Assembly (NCBI RefSeq): GCF_027111255.2
Contig: NZ_CP114285.2
Coordinates: 2,790,001 to 2,854,000, forward strand
Length of the DNA: 64,000 nt
Reading direction: 5' to 3'
DNA from: Flavobacterium flavigenum
GTDB taxonomy: Bacteria; Bacteroidota; Bacteroidia; Flavobacteriales; Flavobacteriaceae
Of the stretch, positions 53,372 through 62,700 are shown in pieces (position 1 is the stretch's first letter; the number at the start of each line of letters is the position of its first letter). Below the pieces are notes generated by a model, which was given only the letters and a program-made list of their open reading frames with translations, had not been told where the DNA came from and did not search any database. The translations under genes were made by a program, and so were the position numbers.

Positions 53372-53899
53372 ATGAACAGAAAAGTAAAATTCAATTATGC
53401 ATTTAAGTTAGAATGTGTAGAATTAGTTTTAAAGAAACATTATTCGAACGTGTATGTTTCAAGATTGAAGGGTTTGGACGAGTCCAATATCCGTAAATGG
53501 GTAGCTTTTTATAAAGCATACGGCAAAGACGGCTTATTACCTAGAAGGAATCATAATTATACGGTTGATTTTAAGTTAAAGGTTCTAAAAGCCATTAAAA
53601 AAGAATCACTTTCCTTACGCGAGACCTCGGTGAAGTTTAATATTGCCGATGCAGCTATTCTGTTAAAATGGCAAAAAGATTTTGCTAACTTTGGAGTTGA
53701 AGCATTACAACCAAAACCCAAAGGCAGGCCCAAATCTATGAGCAATTTCAAACGTAAAAAACGCAAATCAGACAAGCCATTATCCAGGGAAGAAGAACTT
53801 CTCTTGGAAATTGAAGCCCTGCGCTGTGAGAACGATTTGCTAAAAAAGCTACAAGCCTTAATTCAAGCCGAAGAAGCAGCCAAAAAGCGCAAGCCATAA
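53372..53899 (+). CDS. IS3-family transposase orfA (helix-turn-helix)
   Basis: This 175-residue DNA-binding protein of the IS150/IS3 type has an N-terminal helix-turn-helix (FKLECVELVLKKHYSNVYVSRLKGLDESNIRKWVAFYKAYG) and a second (YTVDFKLKVLKAIKKESLSLRETSVKFNIADAAILLKWQKDF). A basic linker and a C-terminal leucine-rich coiled coil (LLLEIEALRCENDLLKKLQALI) follow, used for multimerisation with OrfB. It overlaps the orfB start by one base (TAATG). In related elements the two frames are fused by programmed shifting. The ATG lies 43 bp inside the left end. Confidence 0.92.
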   Translation: MNRKVKFNYAFKLECVELVLKKHYSNVYVSRLKGLDESNIRKWVAFYKAYGKDGLLPRRNHNYTVDFKLKVLKAIKKESLSLRETSVKFNIADAAILLKWQKDFANFGVEALQPKPKGRPKSMSNFKRKKRKSDKPLSREEELLLEIEALRCENDLLKKLQALIQAEEAAKKRKP

Positions 53900-54731
53900 T
53901 GGAATTAAGGCATTTATATGATTTAGATTTACTTTTGAATCGTACTAATATGGCACGTAGCAGTTTTTACTACTATGAAAAACAAAACAAATCTGTGGAT
54001 AAGTATCAAATCATAAAAGAATTTATAAAATCCATTTATCACAAGCACAAAGGTCGTTATGGCTATAGAAGAATTACCGACGAATTGAACAATAAAGGGA
54101 TAACTATCAATCATAAAACAGTTTTCAGATTGATGAAGCTATTAGGGCTAAAAAGCATTATTAGAATAAAGAAATATAAATCATATAAAGGGGAACAGGG
54201 CAAAATCGCACCTAATATTTTGGAACGCAATTTTAAATCAGAAGCTCCAAATAAAAAATGGGCAACCGACATAACCGAGTTTAATGTATCAGGAAAAAAA
54301 CTATATTTATCGCCTATTATAGACTTATTCAACCAAGAAATTATCAGTTATGAGCTAGCGGAACGACCCGTATTTAGTCAAGTGGTCGTGATGTTAAAAA
54401 AAGCATTTAAGAAAATACCAAACAATACTAATTTGACCTTACATTCTGATCAAGGCTGGCAATACCAAATGAAACAATACCAGCATTTATTGAAAAAAAA
54501 GGAATCGTACAGAGTATGTCCAGAAAAGGGAATTGTCTGGATAATGCGATTATAGAAAACTTCTTCGGGATATTAAAATCCGAATTGTTTTACCTTAAAA
54601 AGTACAGTTCTATAAGTCAATTAAAACAAGATATCGAAAATTATATTATCTATTACAATAGAGAAAGAATCAAGTCAAATTTAAACAAAATGAGCCCGAT
54701 ACAATATCGAGCTCATCATTATCAAAATTAA
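53899..54731 (+). pseudogene. IS3-family transposase orfB (DDE integrase), frameshifted
   Basis: This is an rve-type integrase with HTH_21 (RYGYRRITDELNNKGITINHKTV), then the first Asp in KWATDITEF and the second in LHSDQGWQYQ. At A8 (54493-54500) the frame breaks. The original frame ends after RVCPEKGIVWIMRL at 54555, and the -1 frame carries the rest, KGIVQSMSRKGNCLDNAIIENFFG with the catalytic Glu, to 54731. One extra A restores the full protein, so an A9 to A8 deletion is the simple explanation. Slippage on A AAA AAG could still make some full-length product. Confidence 0.85.
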
Positions 54732-54765
54732 TTATAAATTTGTCTAAACTTTTGGGTGCAGTCTA

Positions 54766-54787
54766 TTATGCTATCGGTTTTTCTAAT
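54766..54787 (-). terminator. Right arm of the terminator split by the IS element
   Basis: TATCGGTTTTT (54772-54782) is one arm. The partner AAAAAACCGATA (53311-53322) now lies 1.4 kb away on the other side of the IS. The intact equivalent after the next giant gene is AAATCCGATA...TATCGGATTT. Confidence 0.7.
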
Positions 54788-56206
54788 TTATAGTTTGTAG
54801 TTTTATTTAAAGATCACTTTTTTGGTCGTCTGGTAGCCATTCCCCAGCACTACTTTGATCAGCAAAACCTGTTGTGCAAAGGGCTGGTTCTGAAGAATCA
54901 ATTCAAGATTGCTAACCTTATCTTTACTATACAATTCTTTTCCCGAAACATCATAAATAAACACCTTGTCAATGTTTTCTGTGGTCGAATTTACTGTAAT
55001 GGTTTTGTTCTGGGCAACAACCCAAACAGCATCATCAACCGTTTCTAAATCACCGGTCCCCAATGTTGTGTTCTTGTAGCGAAGCACAAATCGATTCTTG
55101 AAGGTACCTGCCTTGGTCGTAAAAGTATAGTTTTTCGCCGTCAATTCGTTTATTGTTCCGGTCTGCTTGTCTTCCAGATAAATTCTCTGCGTAGCCAGCT
55201 TACCATCGGCCTGATCTATTGCAATGGTGAAATCTCCCGCAATTTTCGAACGATACCCTAAAGGAACAACATCTGAATCACTGAATGGCAAGGCACGTCC
55301 TTGGATGGTCAGATCGGTAGCATCGTTGATACTATAAAAATCAATGTAACTGTTGCCGTCATAACTCTGTCCGTCGAAAATCTTATCATATCCATTGCTA
55401 GCACCTTCTATGTAGCCAATAAGCATTTGTTTGAATGCACCTCCTGCATTGGTTAGGTTAAGCCACAAACGGTGTTTCTCCATCAATGCTGGTTTCGAGG
55501 TGTTACCAGGTTTGAAAAACTGCGAATTATTGGTTCCGCCAAAACGCATTTCATTTGTGAACTCAACATGACCAGAACCAGATTCTGCACTGGTGAAAAA
55601 AGACTGCCCTGCAGCAATGTAACCAGTGGGTTTCATTCCTTTATCTACTCCGTTAACACTGTGCTTTGGATCACTAAGCGCAGAGGCAACACCTCCTGTA
55701 AGGTTGTAGCTCGCATAATCATCCGAAACATAAGCATACTGGGCACCAACTAGTTTGACTGCCGTGTTATGAGTCCAGAAATAAACCGTTCCACCTAAGA
55801 TACCACTGTTGTTTGCATTATCATACAAAAACGAGTCTGCAAAGATAGCTGAAGGATAAGGATTACCTATAAGGTAATATTTATCTTTCTCCATATACTG
55901 CCCGCTGGTAATCTTTCCGTTATTGGGTTTGCCTATAAATGAAAGATTCTGTACATAGCTGCTGCCATTCCAGGTCTCACCGTTTGGATATACTGTTTTT
56001 ATATCAGGAACACGGATGGCATAACCGATACCAGCTTGCATCACAGTCGAAGATGGCTCTTCGTTCCATCTGTCTCCTGTATAGGACAAATATTTATCCC
56101 AGCGCGTATTAGGAGATAAATTATACAATGTTTGGCCTTCTACAGGTGAGGACCAATACGTGGAATCGTAATTCTTCATCGGCTGAGAACTACGCTTATA
56201 GATGAT
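54766..56206. repeat. 1.44-kb duplicated segment, copy 1 (T9SS C-terminal module)
   Basis: This stretch matches 58342-59782 with a constant offset of 3576 bp, no indels and about eight substitutions by my count. It covers the terminator half, the stop and the last about 468 codons of the gene at 54803-57955. Similarity ends sharply at GATGAT (56201-56206). Confidence 0.85.
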
Positions 56207-57955
56207 TTTACCAGAATTGACAGCATTCGTCAGCTGAATTAAACTAGCATTATTCTCAAATATTAAATTTCCATCTGTATCAACTGTAACCCCATTTGTT
56301 ATAGTCAAAGTACGTCCTGTTTTTATAGTAACTTTTGTAGTGCTTCCTGAAACCCTGCAACTGCAGCCATACAAATCAACATTTGGATCGACAGCAGGCG
56401 GATAGTTACCAGTGAAAACAATATTTTGATCTAAAGTTGGTACAGATCCTGTCGACCAAGCAGTTCCGTTCCAGGTATTCGTTGTCTGACTAATAATTGA
56501 AGCAGCAGCTGTTAAAGGTGATTTACAGCCGCTACTATTATCCGTTACCCTAAAAGTATAGGTTCCAACTGCTAAACCAGTGACAGTCGTTGTAGATCCG
56601 GAACCGGAAGTATTTACCGTACTGCTACCTGAATTTATTTCCAGGGTCCATGATCCTGAAGGTAAACTGCTCAAAGAAATAGTTCCCAATGAATTACAAG
56701 TTATGTTTTTTATTGTTCCTATCGTTGGAGGGGTCAATAAATTAGTTACTGTCTGGATATCATCTCCGATAGAATTACCTGAAATATCTTCAACCGTGTT
56801 CGCTGAAGGATCTACCGCTGTAACTTTTGCAGAATTGACCACTCTTCCTAAGGCTACATCAGCTGCGGTAATAGTATAATCTGCGGTTAAAGTTGTCGTT
56901 GCACCAGCGGCTAAGGAGGCGATAGGAGAACCTGATATTGTACCAATCATAGGATCAGTTACTACTACATTAGTTAACGGAACGTCTCCAGTATTAGTAA
57001 CTTCAAAAGTATATCTAATTTTACCTCCTACTCCGCATCCCAATAATGTTGCTTTTTTTACTAAAGCTAAAGTTGCTATTTTTAATGAGTTGGTATTAAA
57101 AGCAATGAATGCACAATCAGAGCTTCCTGAAAAATTAACCACAAAGCGGTCTATCTGTGAGGATGTAGCATCTGTAATTCCAAAAGCACTCAAATCAAAG
57201 GCAAGCAAACGAATATCACGGGTGTCATTTGCACTGAAGCCAGTGGCCGGAGCACCGTTATTAGTATTAAATAAATCCAGTCTGTAGGTCCCAACAGCCG
57301 GAATGGAACTAGAAGTAAAATCTACATTAACAGAATTACCAATAACAACTCCTGCTGCATTAACAAAACTGAATTTGTCAACTACTGAATTTGGCTGAGC
57401 AACCTGACTGACTATAATATCAGGAATTCCATCTCCAATTATTCCCAATTGTATATTATTTGTACCTATTTTGAATTCAGCCAAAGTATTTGCTTTAATA
57501 TTTGCAATCCCTGTACCCAAAGCCAATCCATTAATACCGTCTGTAAGTCTATAAGCTAATTCGGCAGGCGTTGATAAAGCTCCTCCCAGAGCAGGAGTTA
57601 ATATCCTATTAGTTAAAGAGCCATCAATATTAGAGCCTTGCAAGTAGTAGCTGGATGCGTCATATGGTAAAGATTGTATTTTTAAAGCTCTGAAACGACT
57701 ATTCACAAAATTAACAGAATTCGCAGTCAAAACAGCATTATTAGCACCTGTTGCATACGTTTTTCCCTGCCAGTCAAAGGCAAGCAAATTATTTTCTGTA
57801 TTAGGCTGATTTGCCACAACATTAGTCGCAGAATTTGAAGTAAAATAAGTATTCCAATCGGTATATATTCTTGTTACCGAAGTTTGGCTTAACGTTTTGG
57901 AAGTAATGAGTAAAAAAAATAAAACAATAATTTTTAAAAATAAAGAACGTTTCAT
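54803..57955 (-). CDS. T9SS surface protein with DUF11-like repeat and shared C-terminal module
   Basis: This protein is about 1050 residues, read from the ATG at 57953-57955, which gives the signal peptide MKRSLFLKIIVLFFLLITSKTLSQ; an ATG 21 bp earlier is an alternative. The N-terminal about 300 residues are unassigned. A DUF11-like repeat follows (LVKKATLLGCGVGGKIRYTFEVTNTGDVPLTNVVVTDP), then SprB-like strands (TYTFRVTDNSSGCKSP). From IIYKRSSQPMKNYDSTYWSSPVEGQ onward it is nearly identical to the next gene. It ends in a T9SS type A tail (VFIYDVSGKELYSKDKVSNLEL...YQTTKKVIFK). It is probably a surface adhesin. Confidence 0.88.
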   Translation of the reverse strand: MKRSLFLKIIVLFFLLITSKTLSQTSVTRIYTDWNTYFTSNSATNVVANQPNTENNLLAFDWQGKTYATGANNAVLTANSVNFVNSRFRALKIQSLPYDASSYYLQGSNIDGSLTNRILTPALGGALSTPAELAYRLTDGINGLALGTGIANIKANTLAEFKIGTNNIQLGIIGDGIPDIIVSQVAQPNSVVDKFSFVNAAGVVIGNSVNVDFTSSSIPAVGTYRLDLFNTNNGAPATGFSANDTRDIRLLAFDLSAFGITDATSSQIDRFVVNFSGSSDCAFIAFNTNSLKIATLALVKKATLLGCGVGGKIRYTFEVTNTGDVPLTNVVVTDPMIGTISGSPIASLAAGATTTLTADYTITAADVALGRVVNSAKVTAVDPSANTVEDISGNSIGDDIQTVTNLLTPPTIGTIKNITCNSLGTISLSSLPSGSWTLEINSGSSTVNTSGSGSTTTVTGLAVGTYTFRVTDNSSGCKSPLTAAASIISQTTNTWNGTAWSTGSVPTLDQNIVFTGNYPPAVDPNVDLYGCSCRVSGSTTKVTIKTGRTLTITNGVTVDTDGNLIFENNASLIQLTNAVNSGKIIYKRSSQPMKNYDSTYWSSPVEGQTLYNLSPNTRWDKYLSYTGDRWNEEPSSTVMQAGIGYAIRVPDIKTVYPNGETWNGSSYVQNLSFIGKPNNGKITSGQYMEKDKYYLIGNPYPSAIFADSFLYDNANNSGILGGTVYFWTHNTAVKLVGAQYAYVSDDYASYNLTGGVASALSDPKHSVNGVDKGMKPTGYIAAGQSFFTSAESGSGHVEFTNEMRFGGTNNSQFFKPGNTSKPALMEKHRLWLNLTNAGGAFKQMLIGYIEGASNGYDKIFDGQSYDGNSYIDFYSINDATDLTIQGRALPFSDSDVVPLGYRSKIAGDFTIAIDQADGKLATQRIYLEDKQTGTINELTAKNYTFTTKAGTFKNRFVLRYKNTTLGTGDLETVDDAVWVVAQNKTITVNSTTENIDKVFIYDVSGKELYSKDKVSNLELILQNQPFAQQVLLIKVVLGNGYQTTKKVIFK

Positions 57956-57976
57956 CAAAAATAATTTTCTAGTCAT

Positions 57977-58327
57977 TGTATCGGCTTATAAAGATTAAAT
58001 TAGTCTTATGGAAATACTTCCTTATATGTAGTTTTTCTAATAATTTTTCACCGTTCGATATTAAAACAATTGAAAAAATATCTTTTAATACCCACACTAA
58101 GAAGCATATAAGTCACAAAAATAATCCTTTGTGCAACTTATTTTAATTGAAACGGGACAAATTCGATTAAAAGCACATAAACCCGATGTAGAACATATGT
58201 ATTTTATAACTGAAAAATTATATAAGTAAAAAACTACATGAAAATACACTCAATTCTATTAAATCATTCATTTTTAACCATAAAAGATTTTTTTAAATTG
58301 AAATTGGGTAGTTATGATATTTAAAAC
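57977..58327. other. Intergenic region upstream of the DUF11-like gene
   Basis: This AT-rich spacer of about 350 bp contains no gene. A minus-strand TATTTTTG box (58116-58123) is a weak candidate promoter for the preceding minus-strand gene, but no -33 partner is visible. Nothing else stands out. Confidence 0.35.
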
Positions 58328-58358
58328 AAAAATCCGATAACTTATGCTATCGGATTTT
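58328..58358 (-). terminator. Intact terminator after the 1808-residue protein gene
   Basis: AAATCCGATA (58330-58339) pairs with TATCGGATTT (58348-58357). In the minus direction a T-rich tract follows. It is the sister of the hairpin split by the IS element. Confidence 0.8.
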
Positions 58359-59782
58359 CTAATTTATAGTTTGTAGTTTTATTTAAAGATCACTTTTTTG
58401 GTAGTCTGGTAGCCATTCCCCAGCACTACTTTGATCAGCAAAACCTGTTGCGCAAAGGGCTGGTTCTGAAGAATCAATTCAAGATTGCTAACCTTATCTT
58501 TACTATACAATTCTTTTCCCGAAACATCATAAATAAACACCTTGTCAATGTTTTCTGTGGTCGAATTTACTGTAATGGTTTTGTTCTGGGCAACAACCCA
58601 AACAGCATCATCAACCGTTTCAAAATCACCGGTCCCCAATGTTGTGTTCTTGTAGCGAAGCACAAATCGATTCTTGAAGGTACCTGCCTTGGTCGTAAAA
58701 GTATAGTTTTTCGCCGTCAATTCGTTTATTGTTCCGGTCTGCTTGTCTTCCAGATAAATTCTCTGCGTAGCCAGCTTACCATCGGCCTGATCTATTGCAA
58801 TGGTGAAATCTCCCGCAATTTTCGAACGATACCCTAAAGGAACAACATCTGAATCACTGAATGGCAAGGCACGCCCCTGGATGGTCAGATCGGTAGCATC
58901 GTTGATACTATAAAAATCAATGTAACTGTTGCCGTCATAACTCTGTCCGTCGAAAATCTTATCATATCCATTGCTAGCACCTTCTATGTAGCCAATAAGC
59001 ATTTGTTTGAATGCACCTCCTGCATTGGTTAGGTTAAGCCACAAACGGTGTTTCTCCATCAATGCTGATTTCGAGGTGTTACCAGGTTTGAAAAACTGCG
59101 AATTATTGGTTCCGCCAAAACGCATTTCATTTGTGAACTCAACATGACCAGAACCAGATTCTGCACTGGTGAAAAAAGACTGCCCTGCAGCAATGTAACC
59201 AGTGGGTTTCATTCCTTTATCTACTCCGTTAACACTGTGCTTTGGATCACTAAGCGCAGAGGCAACACCTCCTGTAAGGTTGTAGCTCGCATAATCATCC
59301 GAAACATAAGCATACTGGGCACCAACTAGTTTAACTGCCGTGTTATGAGTCCAGAAATAAACCGTTCCACCTAAGATACCACTGTTGTTTGCATTATCAT
59401 ACAAAAACGAGTCTGCAAAGATAGCTGAAGGATAAGGATTACCTATAAGGTAATATTTATCTTTCTCCATATACTGCCCGCTGGTAATCTTTCCGTTATT
59501 GGGTTTGCCTATAAATGAAAGATTCTGTACATAGCTGCTGCCATTCCAGGTCTCACCGTTTGGATATACTGTTTTTATATCAGGAACACGGATGGCATAA
59601 CCGATACCAGCTTGCATCACAGTCGAAGATGGCTCTTCGTTCCATCTGTCTCCTGTATAGGACAAATATTTATCCCAGCGCGTATTAGGAGATAAATTAT
59701 ACAATGTTTGGCCTTCTACAGGTGAGGACCAATACGTGGAATCGTAATTCTTCATCGGCTGAGAACTACGCTTATAGATGAT
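58342..59782. repeat. 1.44-kb duplicated segment, copy 2 (T9SS C-terminal module)
   Basis: This is the partner of 54766-56206. At protein level only two residues seem to differ (P/S in STKxALMEK and L/F in GTGDxETVDD). The identity boundary falls just before IIYKRSSQPMKN. Confidence 0.85.
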
Positions 59783-62700
59783 AGGCCCTGAATTATTATT
59801 TACATTATTAATTTGTACCAAACTGGCATTATTATCAAATGTCAAAGAACCATTAACTGTTACTTCATTTGTTATAGTTAATGTAACTCCTGATGGTACT
59901 GTTGCTACTACACCTGGGTTAATTGTCAAAGCGCAAGCTACTAAATCTGTTGTAAAAGGAGAATTAGGAATTACTGCAGCTATTATAACATTCATAGAAG
60001 CATCAGGTTGTACTCCTTTACTCCAGCTACTACCATCCCATGTATTAAAATTATTGAAAATGGTAACTGTACTCACTGCTGAAGTACATCCATCAGAATT
60101 AGTTACGGTGAATGTATAACTTCCGGCTGATAGACCTGAGATAGTTCTGCTTGTTGTATTAGGAATCGTATTACCATAACTTGCAGCAACATCTCCCGTT
60201 TGATTAATTGTCCAATCACCAATTGGCAGATCTCGTAATTCTACACTACCCGTATTTGTTGTACAATTAATATGGGTTATTGTACCTACAGTTGGAGCTG
60301 TTGGATTTTGATTTATTGTTATTGATTCACTATTACTATTAGTTGTACCACATCCATTAGTCGCATAATATCTGATTCTTTTTCCATTGTCAGCGAAAGA
60401 AACCGTATAAGGAACTATCAAATTGGAATATGAACCGCTTCCCACTGCAGTTTCTAATTGCCAGCCGGAAACTAAAATAGCAGAACCGTTAGCTGTAACT
60501 GTTGGAACAGAAGGATTCAAAGAAGTTCCTGAACATAATGGAGATAGTACAGAAATTGAAGCTATACTAGGTACATTATTTACTGATGTTATATTTATTG
60601 GCATACTTACAGAACAGCCAGCAGCATCTGCATAATTTAAAGTATAACTTCCAGAATCTAATCCTGTTCTGTTTAACGTACTTACAGCGTCTGACCATGT
60701 AACATCCAACACATTTACATCTATAACATTAGTTCCGGTAACACCTCTCAAATCAACCGTTTTTGCATACACAACATTATGGGAATTGTCAAACAACTCC
60801 AATAACATATTCTGACCTCTAAAAGCATAGGCATCATTACGATTATAAATTCGTAGATAATCTATATTTTTAGGCGAAGCCAAACTTATTTCCAGATACT
60901 CGTTTCTATTTGGTGTATTACTATGATACATATTTCCGTTATTCCCATCTATAGCCAGTGAAGGACCATAGGATGCAGCATCGTTCAAATAAACTGAACT
61001 TGCCGCCGCACTAGCTCCATTAGAACTCAATGCCACATTTTGACCAGTAAAAATTTCAAACGCATTTACCTCTCCAACTTGTAACCATGCATCAGGATTG
61101 TCAAATTTTTGAGTTAACCTTATATATCTCACATTAGCAAGACCACCTGAAAATGTTGGCGAAATAGTTCCATTATTTGATGTAGGACAAGTTTCATCAA
61201 CTTTATTAGGTGTAATTACAGGTGTAGCATTTAACATTACCGTAACATCCAATCGAGTTGTACTCTCACATCCTGAAGTTTGCGAAGCATAATAATGATT
61301 TCCACTTATTAGCGGCGTTGCTGCTGCCAGCTGATTTCCTCCTATTAGTGCATCATACCATTTTACACCTGTTCCTATGGCTGTCAGATTTGCTACTGTT
61401 GGCGAACCTGCTGCACAAAATGTTTGAAACTCTGAACCTGTAGGCGCTGCTGGTACAACATTAAATGTTATTACTACATCATCAGTAGAAGAGGTACATG
61501 GTGAATTAGAAATTGTCCATCTCAATGTGTATGTTGACCCTGCTGTACCGGTAAATGTGCTTGTAGGACTTGATGGATTTGCAATTGTTCCTCCAGTTCC
61601 ACTTACAATAGACCATGCACCTGTTCCAACTACAGGGGTATTCCCCGCTAATGTTACTGAAGTCAATCCACACGTAGAAATACCATTTTGGTCTGAACCT
61701 GCGTTTGAAACAGTTGGATTTTGATTAAAAGTGATTACGACATCATCTGTAGAAGAACACACACCGTTTGTAATTGTCCATCGCAATGTATAGGTTGAAC
61801 CTGCCGTTCCTGAAAAAGTACTATTTCGGGTAGATGGTGATGCAATTGTTGCGCCTGTTCCGCTTACAATAGACCAGGCACCTGTTCCAACTGTAGGATT
61901 ATTACCATTTAAGGTTACTGATGTCACACCACAGGTTGCTGAATTTGTTTGATCTGCACCAGCATTTGCTACTGTTGCTGTAGCATAATTAGTCAAAACA
62001 ACATCATCTGTAGAAGTACAAGTTCCATTAGTAATTGTCCATCGTAATGTCGCACTGTTTCCTGCGGTAATTCCTGTAACCCCAGATGTATTTGAAGTTG
62101 GAGTAGTAATAGTTGCTGTTCCGCTAACTACTGACCACACACCTGTTCCTATCGTCGGCGAATTACCAGCTAACGTAAATGAGGCTGAATTACAATTGGA
62201 TATATCCAATCCTGCATTTGAAACAGTTGGAGTAGCATAATTTGTCAAAACAACTTCATCCCTTGCAGTACAGCTACCATTTGTAATTGTCCATCGCAAT
62301 GTTGCGCTGGATCCTGCAGGAACTCCAGTAACCCCAGATGTATTCGAAGATGGAGTAGTTATAGTAGCCGTTCCGCTTACCACACTCCATAAGCCTGATG
62401 TCCCAATTGGCGCAGCAGTTCCAGCGAGGGTAAAAGTAGCATTGTTACATTGGACTTGATTAGATCCTGCCGATATTACGACTGGGACAGTGCTCACTGA
62501 TAATGTTGTAGTTATAGTAGTAAAATTTGCAGTACAATTTGGAGTAACACTTGTAGTGGTAACTCCAGTTATTCGTAAAGTTTGGCCACTGTTCAAAACA
62601 GTTAAAGCTGTGCTTGTAAAACTCCCCGCTCCAGAGCCATTAGCAACAACTCCTGTTATTGGCGTTTGTACAATATTAGCTATAGTATAACTAATTGTTG

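Larger units (their letters stand above)
53329..54765 (+). mobile_element. IS3-family insertion sequence (IS150-like), about 1437 bp
   Basis: The ends are imperfect 25-bp inverted repeats that match at 17 positions; the outer part is variable and the inner part (CCCAAAA...TTAGACA) is well kept. The element is flanked by a 4-bp target duplication TTAT (53325-53328 and 54766-54769). It contains orfA and a frameshifted orfB. The insertion splits a terminator hairpin whose intact sister stands at 58328-58358. Confidence 0.85.
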
